Part shown: positions 8,696 to 15,417 of the stretch, piece by piece | Layout: each line of letters begins with the position of its first letter | How positions within the stretch are numbered: position 1 is the first letter of the stretch | From: Thalassiosira profunda | Lineage: Eukaryota; Bacillariophyta; Thalassiosirophyceae; Thalassiosirales; Thalassiosiraceae | Length of the DNA: 15,417 nucleotides | Reading direction: 5' to 3' | NCBI GenBank assembly: GCA_036939355.1 | Contig: JALLAP010000249.1 | Location: 1-15,417 of the forward strand | Program-made: the position numbers and the translations under genes | The notes under the pieces: generated by a model | Databases searched by the model: none | Seen by the model: only the letters and a program-made list of their open reading frames with translations | What the model was told of the DNA's origin: nothing

Positions 8696-10051
8696 CTACA
8701 GCTTTGACTGAAGCGTGGGTGCGTCCAGTGCGTTCGCCCTGATGCCCTCATCTGCGATAGCAGTGATTGGTTTGCCCATGAAGGAGATTTCGTAGATCGT
8801 TCGGAACAGAGGGAAGGAATCCAACAGTTGCCGGCTTTCCAGCACTGCGTAAACTTCCTTCGTCGCCAGCGTGCCCTGCAGTTTTTGCCCCTGGAGCATG
8901 TCTTTCTCTATGCCATCCCACAGTTTCTCACATACTTCCGGATTGTTGATGCCCATCCGCGTTTCCAGCTTGGCAAAAGCCTCAGCGCACCGTCGGTTCC
9001 TCCCTCCGTAGCAAGTGGTGATAAGATCCGCCATTCCGCAGCTCTCCAGAAAAGTTCCGCGCTCGACCCCCTCGAAAAAGATGCTGCAAAATTTGGCCAT
9101 TTCCAGCAAGCCAACGCGAAGCAAGGCCGCCTTGGTGTTGCCCCCGTGGCCCAGTCCGTCGACAAAACCCGCACCCAGGGCGACAATGTTCTTTAGTGCA
9201 CCGCACGCCTCCGCCCCCGCCACGTCAGCAATTCGTGCCACGCGAAAGTTAGGCGGCTCGTCGAAGAGTTGGCGCGTTCTTTCGTTTAGTTCCTCGTCTC
9301 CAAAGTTACAGGCCAGCGTGGACTCGCACATGTGTTGCTTGGCCACCTCGTCCGCAATATTAGCGCCCATCAGCACGCCACACCGGAAGCCCCCGCCCAT
9401 TGTCTCCTCGATTGTTCGGGAAATCAGCACTGGTTGTTGCGTCTTGTGATCAAAGTCTAGTCCCTTCACTAGGCTGACGCCCCGACACCGGGTCGGGTGC
9501 ACATTTGCTCGTATGGTGGGCATCAGCTTTGGCAGAAATTGATGCGGCAGCACGAACACCAGAAGCGTTGCATTCCTGCACGCTGTTGCCAGATCGGGAA
9601 CGGCCACCACATTCTTTGGCAACTGGACATCCGGGAGATACTTGACGTTTTCGTGGCGAGTGTTGATGACCTCGCTCAATTTCGCAGTAGTGTTATCTTC
9701 TGGCAAATTCACCTCCTCTTCATAGACCCACATGTTGACTGTTTTGTTGCAAAAGGGCAACCGGGCGGCGTTTCTTCCCAACACCGTTGCGATGGCGCTC
9801 CCCCAATTGCCACTGCCGACGATGCACAGCTGCTCCTGACGCGGGTCCATGTTTGTGATATCGCTCCACGTGCTGTTGTTTCTACCAAGGAAGTCTCCGC
9901 CGCGCAGATTTGCAATTATTGATGATGTTGGCGCGACGCGTCGCTGCAGTGACTTTGCAAAGGAGAATCGTCGGGCGCCCCAGAGGGCCGAGCTCATGTG
10001 ATGGGTGCCAATCGATGTTAGGCCGAGGAGGAGGGCGACACGGCGCACCAT
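8696..10051 (-). CDS. GPD1: NAD+-dependent glycerol-3-phosphate dehydrogenase with presequence and C-terminal SKL
   Basis: The enzyme interconverts dihydroxyacetone phosphate and sn-glycerol 3-phosphate with NADH/NAD+, feeding glycerolipid synthesis, osmolyte glycerol and redox shuttling. The 451 residues follow eukaryotic GPD1 throughout: dinucleotide motif GSGNWGSA (79-86), NVKYLP and VVAVPD (135-153), GVSLVKG (191-197, Lys196), [10 protein letters not shown] (228-237), [20 protein letters not shown] (286-305, catalytic Lys287) and GGRNRR (349-354, the Arg-Asn pair that contacts substrate). Cytosolic GPD1 starts just before the dinucleotide fold; here about 73 residues precede it. The first 52 contain no acidic residue, with [10 protein letters not shown] at the start, so a mitochondrial or plastid presequence is likely. 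The protein ends QSKL, so the final three residues are the canonical peroxisomal signal SKL. The first in-frame ATG is at 10051; the frame upstream opens only on GTG. It is convergent with the F-box gene. Confidence 0.93.
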   Translation of the reverse strand: MVRRVALLLGLTSIGTHHMSSALWGARRFSFAKSLQRRVAPTSSIIANLRGGDFLGRNNSTWSDITNMDPRQEQLCIVGSGNWGSAIATVLGRNAARLPFCNKTVNMWVYEEEVNLPEDNTTAKLSEVINTRHENVKYLPDVQLPKNVVAVPDLATACRNATLLVFVLPHQFLPKLMPTIRANVHPTRCRGVSLVKGLDFDHKTQQPVLISRTIEETMGGGFRCGVLMGANIADEVAKQHMCESTLACNFGDEELNERTRQLFDEPPNFRVARIADVAGAEACGALKNIVALGAGFVDGLGHGGNTKAALLRVGLLEMAKFCSIFFEGVERGTFLESCGMADLITTCYGGRNRRCAEAFAKLETRMGINNPEVCEKLWDGIEKDMLQGQKLQGTLATKEVYAVLESRQLLDSFPLFRTIYEISFMGKPITAIADEGIRANALDAPTLQSKL

Positions 10052-10346
10052 CCACGCCCCGCGCGTTGCCCAAGGCCCAAGGTTGATTCTCGCCCCTTCC
10101 AACACAGGGCGCCGTTGGGCCGGGGGCCGTTGTCGTGTTGGTGCACCCGCGCGCGCGCCGAGACGACGCGGGGAGGAGCAGGGCTGTAGTCACGTGACTT
10201 CTTGGGACGGGACGGAGCTGGCTGGAGGAGCCAAGCAAAAATGCAACTCAAACTCAAACGGAAACAACGGGCGGAAAGCAAAGAAGCAGGAAGCGGCGGT
10301 CCTCCTGGCCGTGGCTGCTCGTCTCCTGCACCGACTGCGCAGCACG
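10052..10346. promoter_or_regulatory. Divergent promoter region, glycerol-3-phosphate dehydrogenase / PROPPIN
   Basis: This 295-bp gap lies between the divergent ATGs at 10051 (minus) and 10347 (plus). It is GC-rich on the dehydrogenase side, with alternating GCGCGCGCG at about 10149-10158, and more A-rich towards the PROPPIN (AAATGCAACTCAAACTCAAA near 10240). The clearest candidate site is the CACGTG palindrome at 10188-10199. No gene is supported here. Confidence 0.5.
10188..10199. promoter_or_regulatory. 12-bp palindromic E-box/G-box (AGTCACGTGACT)
   Basis: A perfect 12-bp palindrome is centred on CACGTG (10191-10196). It lies 147 bp before the PROPPIN ATG and 136 bp before the dehydrogenase ATG. 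It includes GTCACGTGAC, identical to the core of the animal CLEAR element bound by bHLH factors of the TFEB/MITF group. bZIP and other bHLH factors also bind CACGTG. The site is seen directly; the binding factor is inferred. Confidence 0.5.
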
Positions 10347-12191
10347 ATGGCGGGGCGGTCCATGGACGAGGATGATTCGTCGTCGATATTGGAGAGCAGC
10401 CTATTCTTCAGCTGTATGAGCAGCGCCCTTCCGGACGAAGACGTTCAAACGGAACACGACAACGGTGCATGTGGCAGTGGGAACGATGGCACGGGTCGAA
10501 CGAAAGGCCCACCGGCTGCAGTGCACCGTGAATCTACGCAGCCTGTCACAGATGTCAGTGCAAGCGATGGCAGGGCAAATGGGTCTTCTCAATTGCAGGA
10601 TAAACATCCCACGCCGACAGCTGCAGATGCAACGGTGCAAGCATCACCTCCTCCAGTGCATATTCAACAACCTACCCCGCCAGCCGTGGAGGCGAGAGTG
10701 AGCAACTCTTCCAGCAACTCCTCGTGGAGCGTCATTCCGGAAAAGGAGCGGCCGGCCGTTCGCTCCATTACTTTCAACAGAGATCGAACGTGCCTCATTA
10801 TATCCACTTCCGCGGGCGTGAGGATACGCACCCTGGAATCTCTGTCGCTGCAAAACTTGCATGTTGATGGTGCAGACAATCAACAAAGCTGGATCTTTGA
10901 TGTGCCTCTCCCACCGGATGGGGCCACCTACGCACAACTGATGCACAGTTCATCGCTGCTGGCGGTTGTGAAACCGTCGTCGCCTCGTTGCTGCTTTCTG
11001 TACAATGCAAAGAACACGGCATCTCCTCTGGCGGCGCTCCCTCTATCCGCGGCTGTCAAACGCGTGGAGCTGAATCGGCGTTGCTTGGCAGCCATGACTG
11101 TGGATCTGCGGTTGCACGTCTTTCACATGACGGAAGGCGGTGGCGCGGCGGACAAGCTACCGTTCCGTCCCACGTTGGTCACAACGTTGAATATAATGCA
11201 CCCTTCAGATACTCCGAGGAATTTGACGCGAGGTTTGGATGGCTACAATGCTGGGAGCTATTTTGATCTCTGCCCCAAGGAAGAAGAGCCGCTTTTGGTA
11301 TGCAAAAGCTTCAATGGAGGACCGGGAACTGTGAGGGTTTACGATCCTAGTATCGTCAGCACCATTGCAAGTGTGGCCAGCGATGCAAGTGCACGGAGCG
11401 GAAAGAGTGCCGCATCAACAGCATCATCGTGGGATAAATACAATTCACCTCCAGAAACGAAGAAGGCCAAGCGCAGGATTCAATTGCTGACCACCATCAC
11501 AGCACACGAGAATGCCTGCACTCGCATGCTCATCGGGGGCGGAGGGAAGGAGAAGCAAACATTTCTAGCAACAGTGAGCTCCAAAGGCACTACTGTCCGA
11601 GTCTTTGGGCTGCCAAAAGGCGATCTGCTGTGGGAGTGGCATCGAGGTTCCAAGCCTTGCACCTTTTATTCTATCTCCTGGAATGGCACTGCTGCAGATC
11701 GTCTGGCCACCTTCGGTAGCAGCGGCACCATTCACGTCTTTGACTGGGCGAAGAAGAAGCAAAAGGCTGGCCCGGCAGAAGATGCTGAAGAACACGAGGT
11801 GGACACTGCCAATGGCTTTCAAAGGGTGGACGATGAAGCACTGCCACGCAGTGCTGACGATCATGCAACACCAGTGACTGCCAGTTCAAAGCCATTCCTG
11901 CGCCGTATTGGTTCCAAACTCAAACGGCGCGCTGAGAGGAACAACAACCCCGCCAATCCGGTAAAGAATCGTTCAGCAGTCAAGATGAAATGGAGGCCGT
12001 CTGTGCTGCCGACCGCGTCTCCGGGCTCCGGCGCAAAATCGCAACCGCTTGTGCTTGCATTGCTCGATCGGAATCAGTCAGAAGATAGATTGGTTGTGTG
12101 CTCCATGGACGGAGAGGTGAGGCAATACTCGGTCAAAAACGACAAAAGCATCGGTCTTATCCAGGTTGAAGATGCATTGGCTCGGAAATAG
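10347..12191 (+). CDS. ATG18: PROPPIN beta-propeller protein (Atg18/WIPI family)
   Basis: This protein has 614 residues. PROPPINs are seven-bladed WD40-like propellers that bind PI3P and PI(3,5)P2 on autophagosomal and endo-vacuolar membranes. The first ~125 residues are Ser/Pro/Gln-rich and probably disordered. The propeller starts at VRSITFNRDRTCLIISTSAG (138-157) and continues through SLLAVVKP, VKRVELNRRCLAAM and GPGTVRVYD. The signature blade is AHENACTRM (386-394), TFLATVSSKGTTVRVFGL (405-422), EWHRGSKPCTFYSISW (430-445) and GTIHVFDWAK (460-469). The last blade is RLVVCSMDGEVRQYSV (581-596). The usual (L/F)RRG lipid motif reads WHRG (431-434), keeping the second Arg but not the first. 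Linkers are inserted at about 335-378 and 470-560; the latter holds a strongly basic run KPFLRRIGSKLKRRAER (515-531) where PROPPINs have their membrane-inserting 6CD loop. The ATG at 10347 is the first in frame; the earlier open frame has only GTG. Confidence 0.85.
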   Translation: MAGRSMDEDDSSSILESSLFFSCMSSALPDEDVQTEHDNGACGSGNDGTGRTKGPPAAVHRESTQPVTDVSASDGRANGSSQLQDKHPTPTAADATVQASPPPVHIQQPTPPAVEARVSNSSSNSSWSVIPEKERPAVRSITFNRDRTCLIISTSAGVRIRTLESLSLQNLHVDGADNQQSWIFDVPLPPDGATYAQLMHSSSLLAVVKPSSPRCCFLYNAKNTASPLAALPLSAAVKRVELNRRCLAAMTVDLRLHVFHMTEGGGAADKLPFRPTLVTTLNIMHPSDTPRNLTRGLDGYNAGSYFDLCPKEEEPLLVCKSFNGGPGTVRVYDPSIVSTIASVASDASARSGKSAASTASSWDKYNSPPETKKAKRRIQLLTTITAHENACTRMLIGGGGKEKQTFLATVSSKGTTVRVFGLPKGDLLWEWHRGSKPCTFYSISWNGTAADRLATFGSSGTIHVFDWAKKKQKAGPAEDAEEHEVDTANGFQRVDDEALPRSADDHATPVTASSKPFLRRIGSKLKRRAERNNNPANPVKNRSAVKMKWRPSVLPTASPGSGAKSQPLVLALLDRNQSEDRLVVCSMDGEVRQYSVKNDKSIGLIQVEDALARK

Positions 12192-12220
12192 AGATGCCCG
12201 CCTGCTTGCAACACCTCTAT

Positions 12221-12251
12221 GAAGCCATTATTTATTAATCAATATGGCTTC
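12221..12251. terminator. Inverted repeat with AT-rich loop between convergent genes; minus-strand AATAAA
   Basis: GAAGCCAT (12221-12228) and ATGGCTTC (12244-12251) form a perfect 8-bp stem around the loop TATTTATTAATCAAT, all inside the 64-bp gap between the PROPPIN stop (12191) and the 2H-like gene stop (12256). On the minus strand the loop reads AATAAA at 12236-12231, 20 nt past the stop of the 2H-like gene, which would suit a polyadenylation signal. Its use is not demonstrated, and diatom signals are often weak. Confidence 0.4.
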
Positions 12252-12255
12252 GAGG

Positions 12256-14676
12256 TCACTCATCGTCTTGACTTGCTTCCTCAGGATCAGTTGTGGGTCT
12301 TGCCACATCGACCGTGTAGATCAAATTTTCTCTACGGATGCTCTTGAGCTTCTGCAACGAGAAAGGCCCGAGCTTCCTTCGATTGGCGCCTCCGTCGGCA
12401 TCCTCCATCCACGCCTCGCCTCCACAATACAACAAGCCCTCGCCGTTGCTCCCCGATTGAGACTGAACGTCAAGGTTCTTCGCCATGCCCTCCAGAATGC
12501 CTCCGCTGGCCATCTGCCATCCATCAGAAGACGACGAGGCAGCGTCGCCTGCTCCGGGCATGACCAATCGCGTGACTTCTCCCTCCATCACCAGCGCTCG
12601 ATCCTTTTCGGGCGGCACCAACAATCGAATGCGAAGGCGCGTTTGCGTCACCGGTGGGGCCTCAGAGCCATCCTCGCTTGTGCCGCCCCTCCGCACGGCC
12701 TGGAACATCCTCCATTCTCCCCCGGCCGCCTTGTGCTGATATTCGGCATCCAGCACCGGGCCTCCCATGACCTGTCCATCCACTCGCAGAATGAAGTTGT
12801 CCGACGACTTGGACTCATCGTCAATGGAATCTATTGGCGTTCCCAGTGGAGACGACACGACGCGCCAGGGCCCCACAAAGTGAGCATCGGATGGATAGGG
12901 CGGGAGCGGCTCTTCTGATGCTGGTGGAGTCCCGTCCAGAGTGAGCGCAGTGTTTTGACCCTGCGTCGTCACTTGCGATTTTCCCTTCCACAGCCGTTGA
13001 AAGACCGGATTGTCCTCGATGCTGGGTAGGTCTCGGCGCGGTTTCGAGTCTGGAGATGTTGGTGCCTTGAGTGCATCACTCGATTGCTCCGTTTCAGCAG
13101 ATGACGCGACTTCCTCCGCAGCGATTGGTTCAGCGGGCAAACCACCATCCTGTATTGGAGTGGCAGCGGCAGTACTTTCCACAACGTCTCTCTCAGTCCA
13201 GGGAGAGGAATAGGCCGCATCTCCGTCGACTGTCACCTCGCCCACCTCCATGCCCACGTCAAATTGCGCATAAGATTCGTCCTCTGAGATTGCTGCATCG
13301 CCAGCACTGCCGCCCTGTTGGCCCAGCTCCTCCATCCAGCGCGCCTTCCCCTTCTCCCACTCTCTCTCGGCGCGCTGCTCCTCCTCCCCCAGCCGGTCCA
13401 TCGCCTTGGCCTTCTCCCTCCGCTCCCGCGCTCGCAGCTTGGTATCCCCCGCGGGCAAGTCTAGACTCTTTCCTGCCGTTGGGGCATCGGCACCAGCGCC
13501 GCTCTTCCAGGATTGCGGCCCGTCTGCGGAGGTGGCGACGTAAAAGCTCGATTCCGCCTCGCCCCCACCCGGCACCGTGCGGCGGTACACCGCCACGGAC
13601 CGCATGCGCACCCCCGGCGCTTCGAGGATGTCGTCGGCGCCCCACGCTTCGTACCAGAAGAGGGGGGAGATGCCGTCGAATCCCATGTCGATGGGGGAGG
13701 GCTCCTCCTCATCTCCGCCATCTCCACTGTTGTCTTCGTTGTTTCTCCTTGCCGCATCTTCCAGAAGCTCGGCGTAAAAGTCCTTCGGCAATCGCACAAA
13801 GGGAACCCGCGGTCGCCACTTCCGCTGCTTTCCTTTCACGGCTGCCACCAAGGGATCGTCATATTCAATCTCCTCGCCCTGCGGTTCATCCAACGGCCAG
13901 TACGTGTCGAGTCCGTGCGTGCCCTCCAGCTCCTCCTGAATGGCGTGCACCAACTGTTCGAGCATTTCCCACCCGCTGGGGCCTTCGGCAGCCTCGGCCG
14001 TCGACCAATCTTCAATAACAATCACGCCGTCCTCCTCGTCTTCGGCGGCCATCAGCGGGTTCTTCACACTGCTCTCATCATTGATGTTGTTGCCAACCGC
14101 GTACAGCACCGAGTTGTCCGCGCCCTGCAATTCCAGCCCCCGAAACGGCAGCAATATCGGCTCCACCGTCTCTTTGGATGCACCCGAACCGTTCTCTCCG
14201 TAGACCACCCGTCGAATGGCAGCGTGCACCGCCCCCTCCAGAATGGCATCCACATTGTTTGTCCCGATATTCGCCCCGTCCAACGAGCTCCCGTCGACGT
14301 ACAGCAGCGGCAGCCGTAGCAGTGCGGGCATGACGCACGCCCGCAGCAGCCGCGGACAGTCTCTGACGAGCGACGTCTGGATGGCGTGCAGCGCCGCGTG
14401 GAGCTCGGACGCGCCGTCGAGGGGAATGGCGATTTGGTGGGTGCACTTCGAGTACGGATCGTCGTCAGTGGCGCCGCCGTTGAGAAGGGAGGCGAGGAGG
14501 TCGTCGTTGCTGGAGCGGAGGGGGAGGGGATGCCGTCGGCGCTCGTTGGGCGATGGCGGATCGGGCGAGCATAAGCTGTGTGGCGCTACTAACGGCAGCG
14601 GCGGCGCGAAGGATTCGGCGCGGCGCCCGCCGAGGCCGGCGGCGGCGACAGCGACGGAGAGGTGGGCGGCCTTCAT
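12256..14676 (-). CDS. Plastid-targeted protein with degenerate 2H phosphoesterase-like domain and C-terminal beta-rich domain
   Basis: This protein has 806 residues. The N-terminus MKAAHLSVAVAAAGLGGRRA (1-20) followed by ESFAPP is a signal peptide running into an ASAFAP-like site with Phe23 at +1, the plastid import signal of secondary red algae. Residues 75-300 resemble the LigT/AKAP7 (2H) fold: THQIAIPLD opens it, EPILLPFRGLELQGADNSVL (172-191) matches the central strand pair, and LVHAIQEELE the following helix. The two catalytic HxT motifs are replaced by RLP (121-123) and RVP (290-292), so RNA ligase/phosphodiesterase chemistry is unlikely. SVAVYRRT (360-367) ends this part. A charged helix (411-455, Arg/Glu/Lys-rich), an acidic linker, and a second domain (about 598-790, FVGPWRV, LRVDGQVMGGPVLDAEY, LRIRLLVP) follow; I do not recognise this domain. 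The first in-frame ATG is 14676. Plastid targeting is likely; the 2H relation is an inference from pattern. Confidence 0.7.
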   Translation of the reverse strand: MKAAHLSVAVAAAGLGGRRAESFAPPLPLVAPHSLCSPDPPSPNERRRHPLPLRSSNDDLLASLLNGGATDDDPYSKCTHQIAIPLDGASELHAALHAIQTSLVRDCPRLLRACVMPALLRLPLLYVDGSSLDGANIGTNNVDAILEGAVHAAIRRVVYGENGSGASKETVEPILLPFRGLELQGADNSVLYAVGNNINDESSVKNPLMAAEDEEDGVIVIEDWSTAEAAEGPSGWEMLEQLVHAIQEELEGTHGLDTYWPLDEPQGEEIEYDDPLVAAVKGKQRKWRPRVPFVRLPKDFYAELLEDAARRNNEDNSGDGGDEEEPSPIDMGFDGISPLFWYEAWGADDILEAPGVRMRSVAVYRRTVPGGGEAESSFYVATSADGPQSWKSGAGADAPTAGKSLDLPAGDTKLRARERREKAKAMDRLGEEEQRAEREWEKGKARWMEELGQQGGSAGDAAISEDESYAQFDVGMEVGEVTVDGDAAYSSPWTERDVVESTAAATPIQDGGLPAEPIAAEEVASSAETEQSSDALKAPTSPDSKPRRDLPSIEDNPVFQRLWKGKSQVTTQGQNTALTLDGTPPASEEPLPPYPSDAHFVGPWRVVSSPLGTPIDSIDDESKSSDNFILRVDGQVMGGPVLDAEYQHKAAGGEWRMFQAVRRGGTSEDGSEAPPVTQTRLRIRLLVPPEKDRALVMEGEVTRLVMPGAGDAASSSSDGWQMASGGILEGMAKNLDVQSQSGSNGEGLLYCGGEAWMEDADGGANRRKLGPFSLQKLKSIRRENLIYTVDVARPTTDPEEASQDDE

Positions 14677-14909
14677 CGTTCGCTCTGCTAGTGGGGCGGG
14701 CGCGGGGGGGGGGGAGGATGGCAGTGGCGAGGAAAATGGGAAAATGGAAAATGAGTGGCCACATGCATCCACTTCAGCTTGAGCGCGCCCAACACCCAAC
14801 ACACAACACACAACCCCCACGGCCCTCGCTGCGGCGTCGTCATAGCTGACGTTGCCTTTCCGCTCGGGATGAAGACGACCTCGATTTGCAACACGCAGCC
14901 GCACGAGCG
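14677..14909. promoter_or_regulatory. Divergent promoter region, 2H-like gene / coiled-coil gene
   Basis: This 233-bp gap lies between the divergent ATGs. From left to right it holds an 11-nt G run (14704-14714), a triple GGAAAATG repeat (14731-14753), an ACACAAC-rich low-complexity stretch (about 14788-14818), and TGACGT (14849-14854), a half-site typical of bZIP factors. No coding sequence is supported. Confidence 0.45.
14731..14753 (-). repeat. Three tandem CATTTTCC units upstream of the 2H-like gene
   Basis: On the plus strand GGAAAATG starts at 14731, 14739 and 14746 (the last copy shares one G with the second). Read in the direction of the 2H-like gene this is CATTTTCC three times, about 55-77 nt before its ATG. 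It could be a clustered regulator site or a simple-sequence expansion in the 5' leader. Confidence 0.5.
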
Positions 14910-15206
14910 ATGTCAACTTTGGAGCAGAAAGTCAAGCAGCTCGAGGAGGCGACGACGGCAGCACAGGTTGCCCTCGACGAGAAGAAATCCAACCTCGCCG
15001 CTGCATCTGATGCGCTTGATAAGGCAAAAGCAACGCTCAAGGAGCTGAGCCCGGAAGCGCAGCAAACCTTGCAGATAAACGATTCCGAATTGCCCGAATT
15101 GATTACTGCCAAAATGGCAGCCCAAGAGGAGTACGGCGAGGCGAAGAAGCGATATGAAACGAATCAGAGGTATTTGCAACTATTTAGGGAGAAAGCTGGC
15201 AGATAG
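14910..15206 (+). CDS. Small coiled-coil protein of unknown function
   Basis: This is a 98-residue, intronless protein. It is almost wholly helical by composition: a heptad-like segment at 3-46 (LEQKVKQLEEATTAAQVAL and onward, Leu/Val/Ala at a/d positions), a break at LSPEA (46-50), and a second charged helix about 59-96 (ELITAKMAAQEEYGEAKKRY, 63-82, then ETNQRYLQLFREKA). The arrangement suggests an antiparallel helical hairpin such as those used for oligomerisation or as small subunits of larger complexes. I see no signal peptide, transmembrane segment or catalytic motif. The frame upstream is open to 14886 but only via TTG, so ATG 14910 is the start. It is divergent from the 2H-like gene with 233 bp between. 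I do not recognise a family. Confidence 0.65.
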   Translation: MSTLEQKVKQLEEATTAAQVALDEKKSNLAAASDALDKAKATLKELSPEAQQTLQINDSELPELITAKMAAQEEYGEAKKRYETNQRYLQLFREKAGR

Positions 15207-15256
15207 CAGCGATTGTCGGTCCACAACTGTATTGCAAGAGGAAGCGGAAATGCAGA

Positions 15257-15285
15257 GTGCATCCATCGGCGTGCGTGCATCCATC
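15257..15285 (+). repeat. 11-bp direct repeat (GTGCATCCATC) after the coiled-coil gene
   Basis: GTGCATCCATC occurs at 15257-15267 and 15275-15285, an 18-bp period, about 50 nt past the coiled-coil stop. It may lie in its 3' UTR or in the promoter of the next gene. The function is unknown. Confidence 0.5.
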
Positions 15286-15352
15286 AGCACACGGATTTCG
15301 GAAGTTGGCATCAAAGTGTTAACATAACGTCTCTCTGCCAACCTGCACATTC

Positions 15353-15417
15353 ATGCCTCTCACACCACCAACACATCAAGGGGCAAGCCTCCGCGGGTCG
15401 CGGGGGAACATGCTGCT
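15353..15417 (+). other. Possible start of a further gene running off the window
   Basis: An ATG at 15353 opens a frame that stays open for 21 codons to the window edge, and a second in-frame ATG lies at 15410. The stretch is too short for coding character to be judged. The rest of 15207-15417 shows only the short direct repeat and nothing recognisable. Confidence 0.15.

Noticed and set aside
10005..10346. N-terminal extension of the PROPPIN overlapping the dehydrogenase start
   Set aside because: It starts with GTG, overlaps the divergent gene, and lacks any ATG before 10347.
13071..14319. Plus-strand frames opposite the 2H-like gene
   Set aside because: These are shadow frames without motifs; the minus-strand product has coherent targeting and domain structure.
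14677..14916. N-terminal extension of the 2H-like protein
   Set aside because: It opens only with TTG and would mask the signal peptide that begins at ATG 14676.
1..15417. tRNA, rRNA, CRISPR, transposon or prokaryotic defence genes
   Set aside because: I looked on both strands and saw no cloverleaf, repeat-spacer array, transposase motif or terminal inverted repeats bounding a unit.

Overview
The window reads as nuclear DNA of a photosynthetic stramenopile, most probably a diatom. The genes are monocistronic and nearly intron-free, and the one intron found is an 88-nt spliceosomal GT-AG intron. One protein begins with a signal peptide running into an ESFAPP motif, which matches the ASAFAP-type bipartite targeting signal of secondary red plastids. 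An F-box protein has a C-terminus of a type I associate with diatom families. The species cannot be named from this alone.

Seven protein genes alternate strictly in strand. In order they are: (+) an organelle-type Mini-ribonuclease III with a frame break near its C-terminus; (-) a very large, GC-rich Nup155-family nucleoporin whose last exon lies behind a short intron; (+) an F-box protein; (-) NAD+-dependent glycerol-3-phosphate dehydrogenase with an N-terminal presequence and a C-terminal SKL; (+) an Atg18/WIPI-type PROPPIN; (-) a plastid-targeted protein that resembles a 2H phosphoesterase (LigT/AKAP7 type) without its two HxT motifs; (+) a small coiled-coil protein of unknown role. Convergent 3' gaps are 48, 31 and 64 bp, and each contains a short perfect inverted repeat. 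Divergent 5' gaps are 311, 295 and 233 bp and carry the visible candidate regulatory elements: an 18-bp near-perfect inverted repeat, a 12-bp CACGTG palindrome, and a triple CATTTTCC repeat.

The genes do not form one pathway; this is ordinary compact algal euchromatin. The items that merit attention are the double-ended targeting of the glycerol-3-phosphate dehydrogenase, the paired RxP-for-HxT replacement in the 2H-like protein, the altered lipid-binding motif and long basic loop of the PROPPIN with a CLEAR-like box upstream, the hidden terminal exon of the nucleoporin, and the broken Mini-III frame. No rRNA, tRNA, transposon or CRISPR array is visible.
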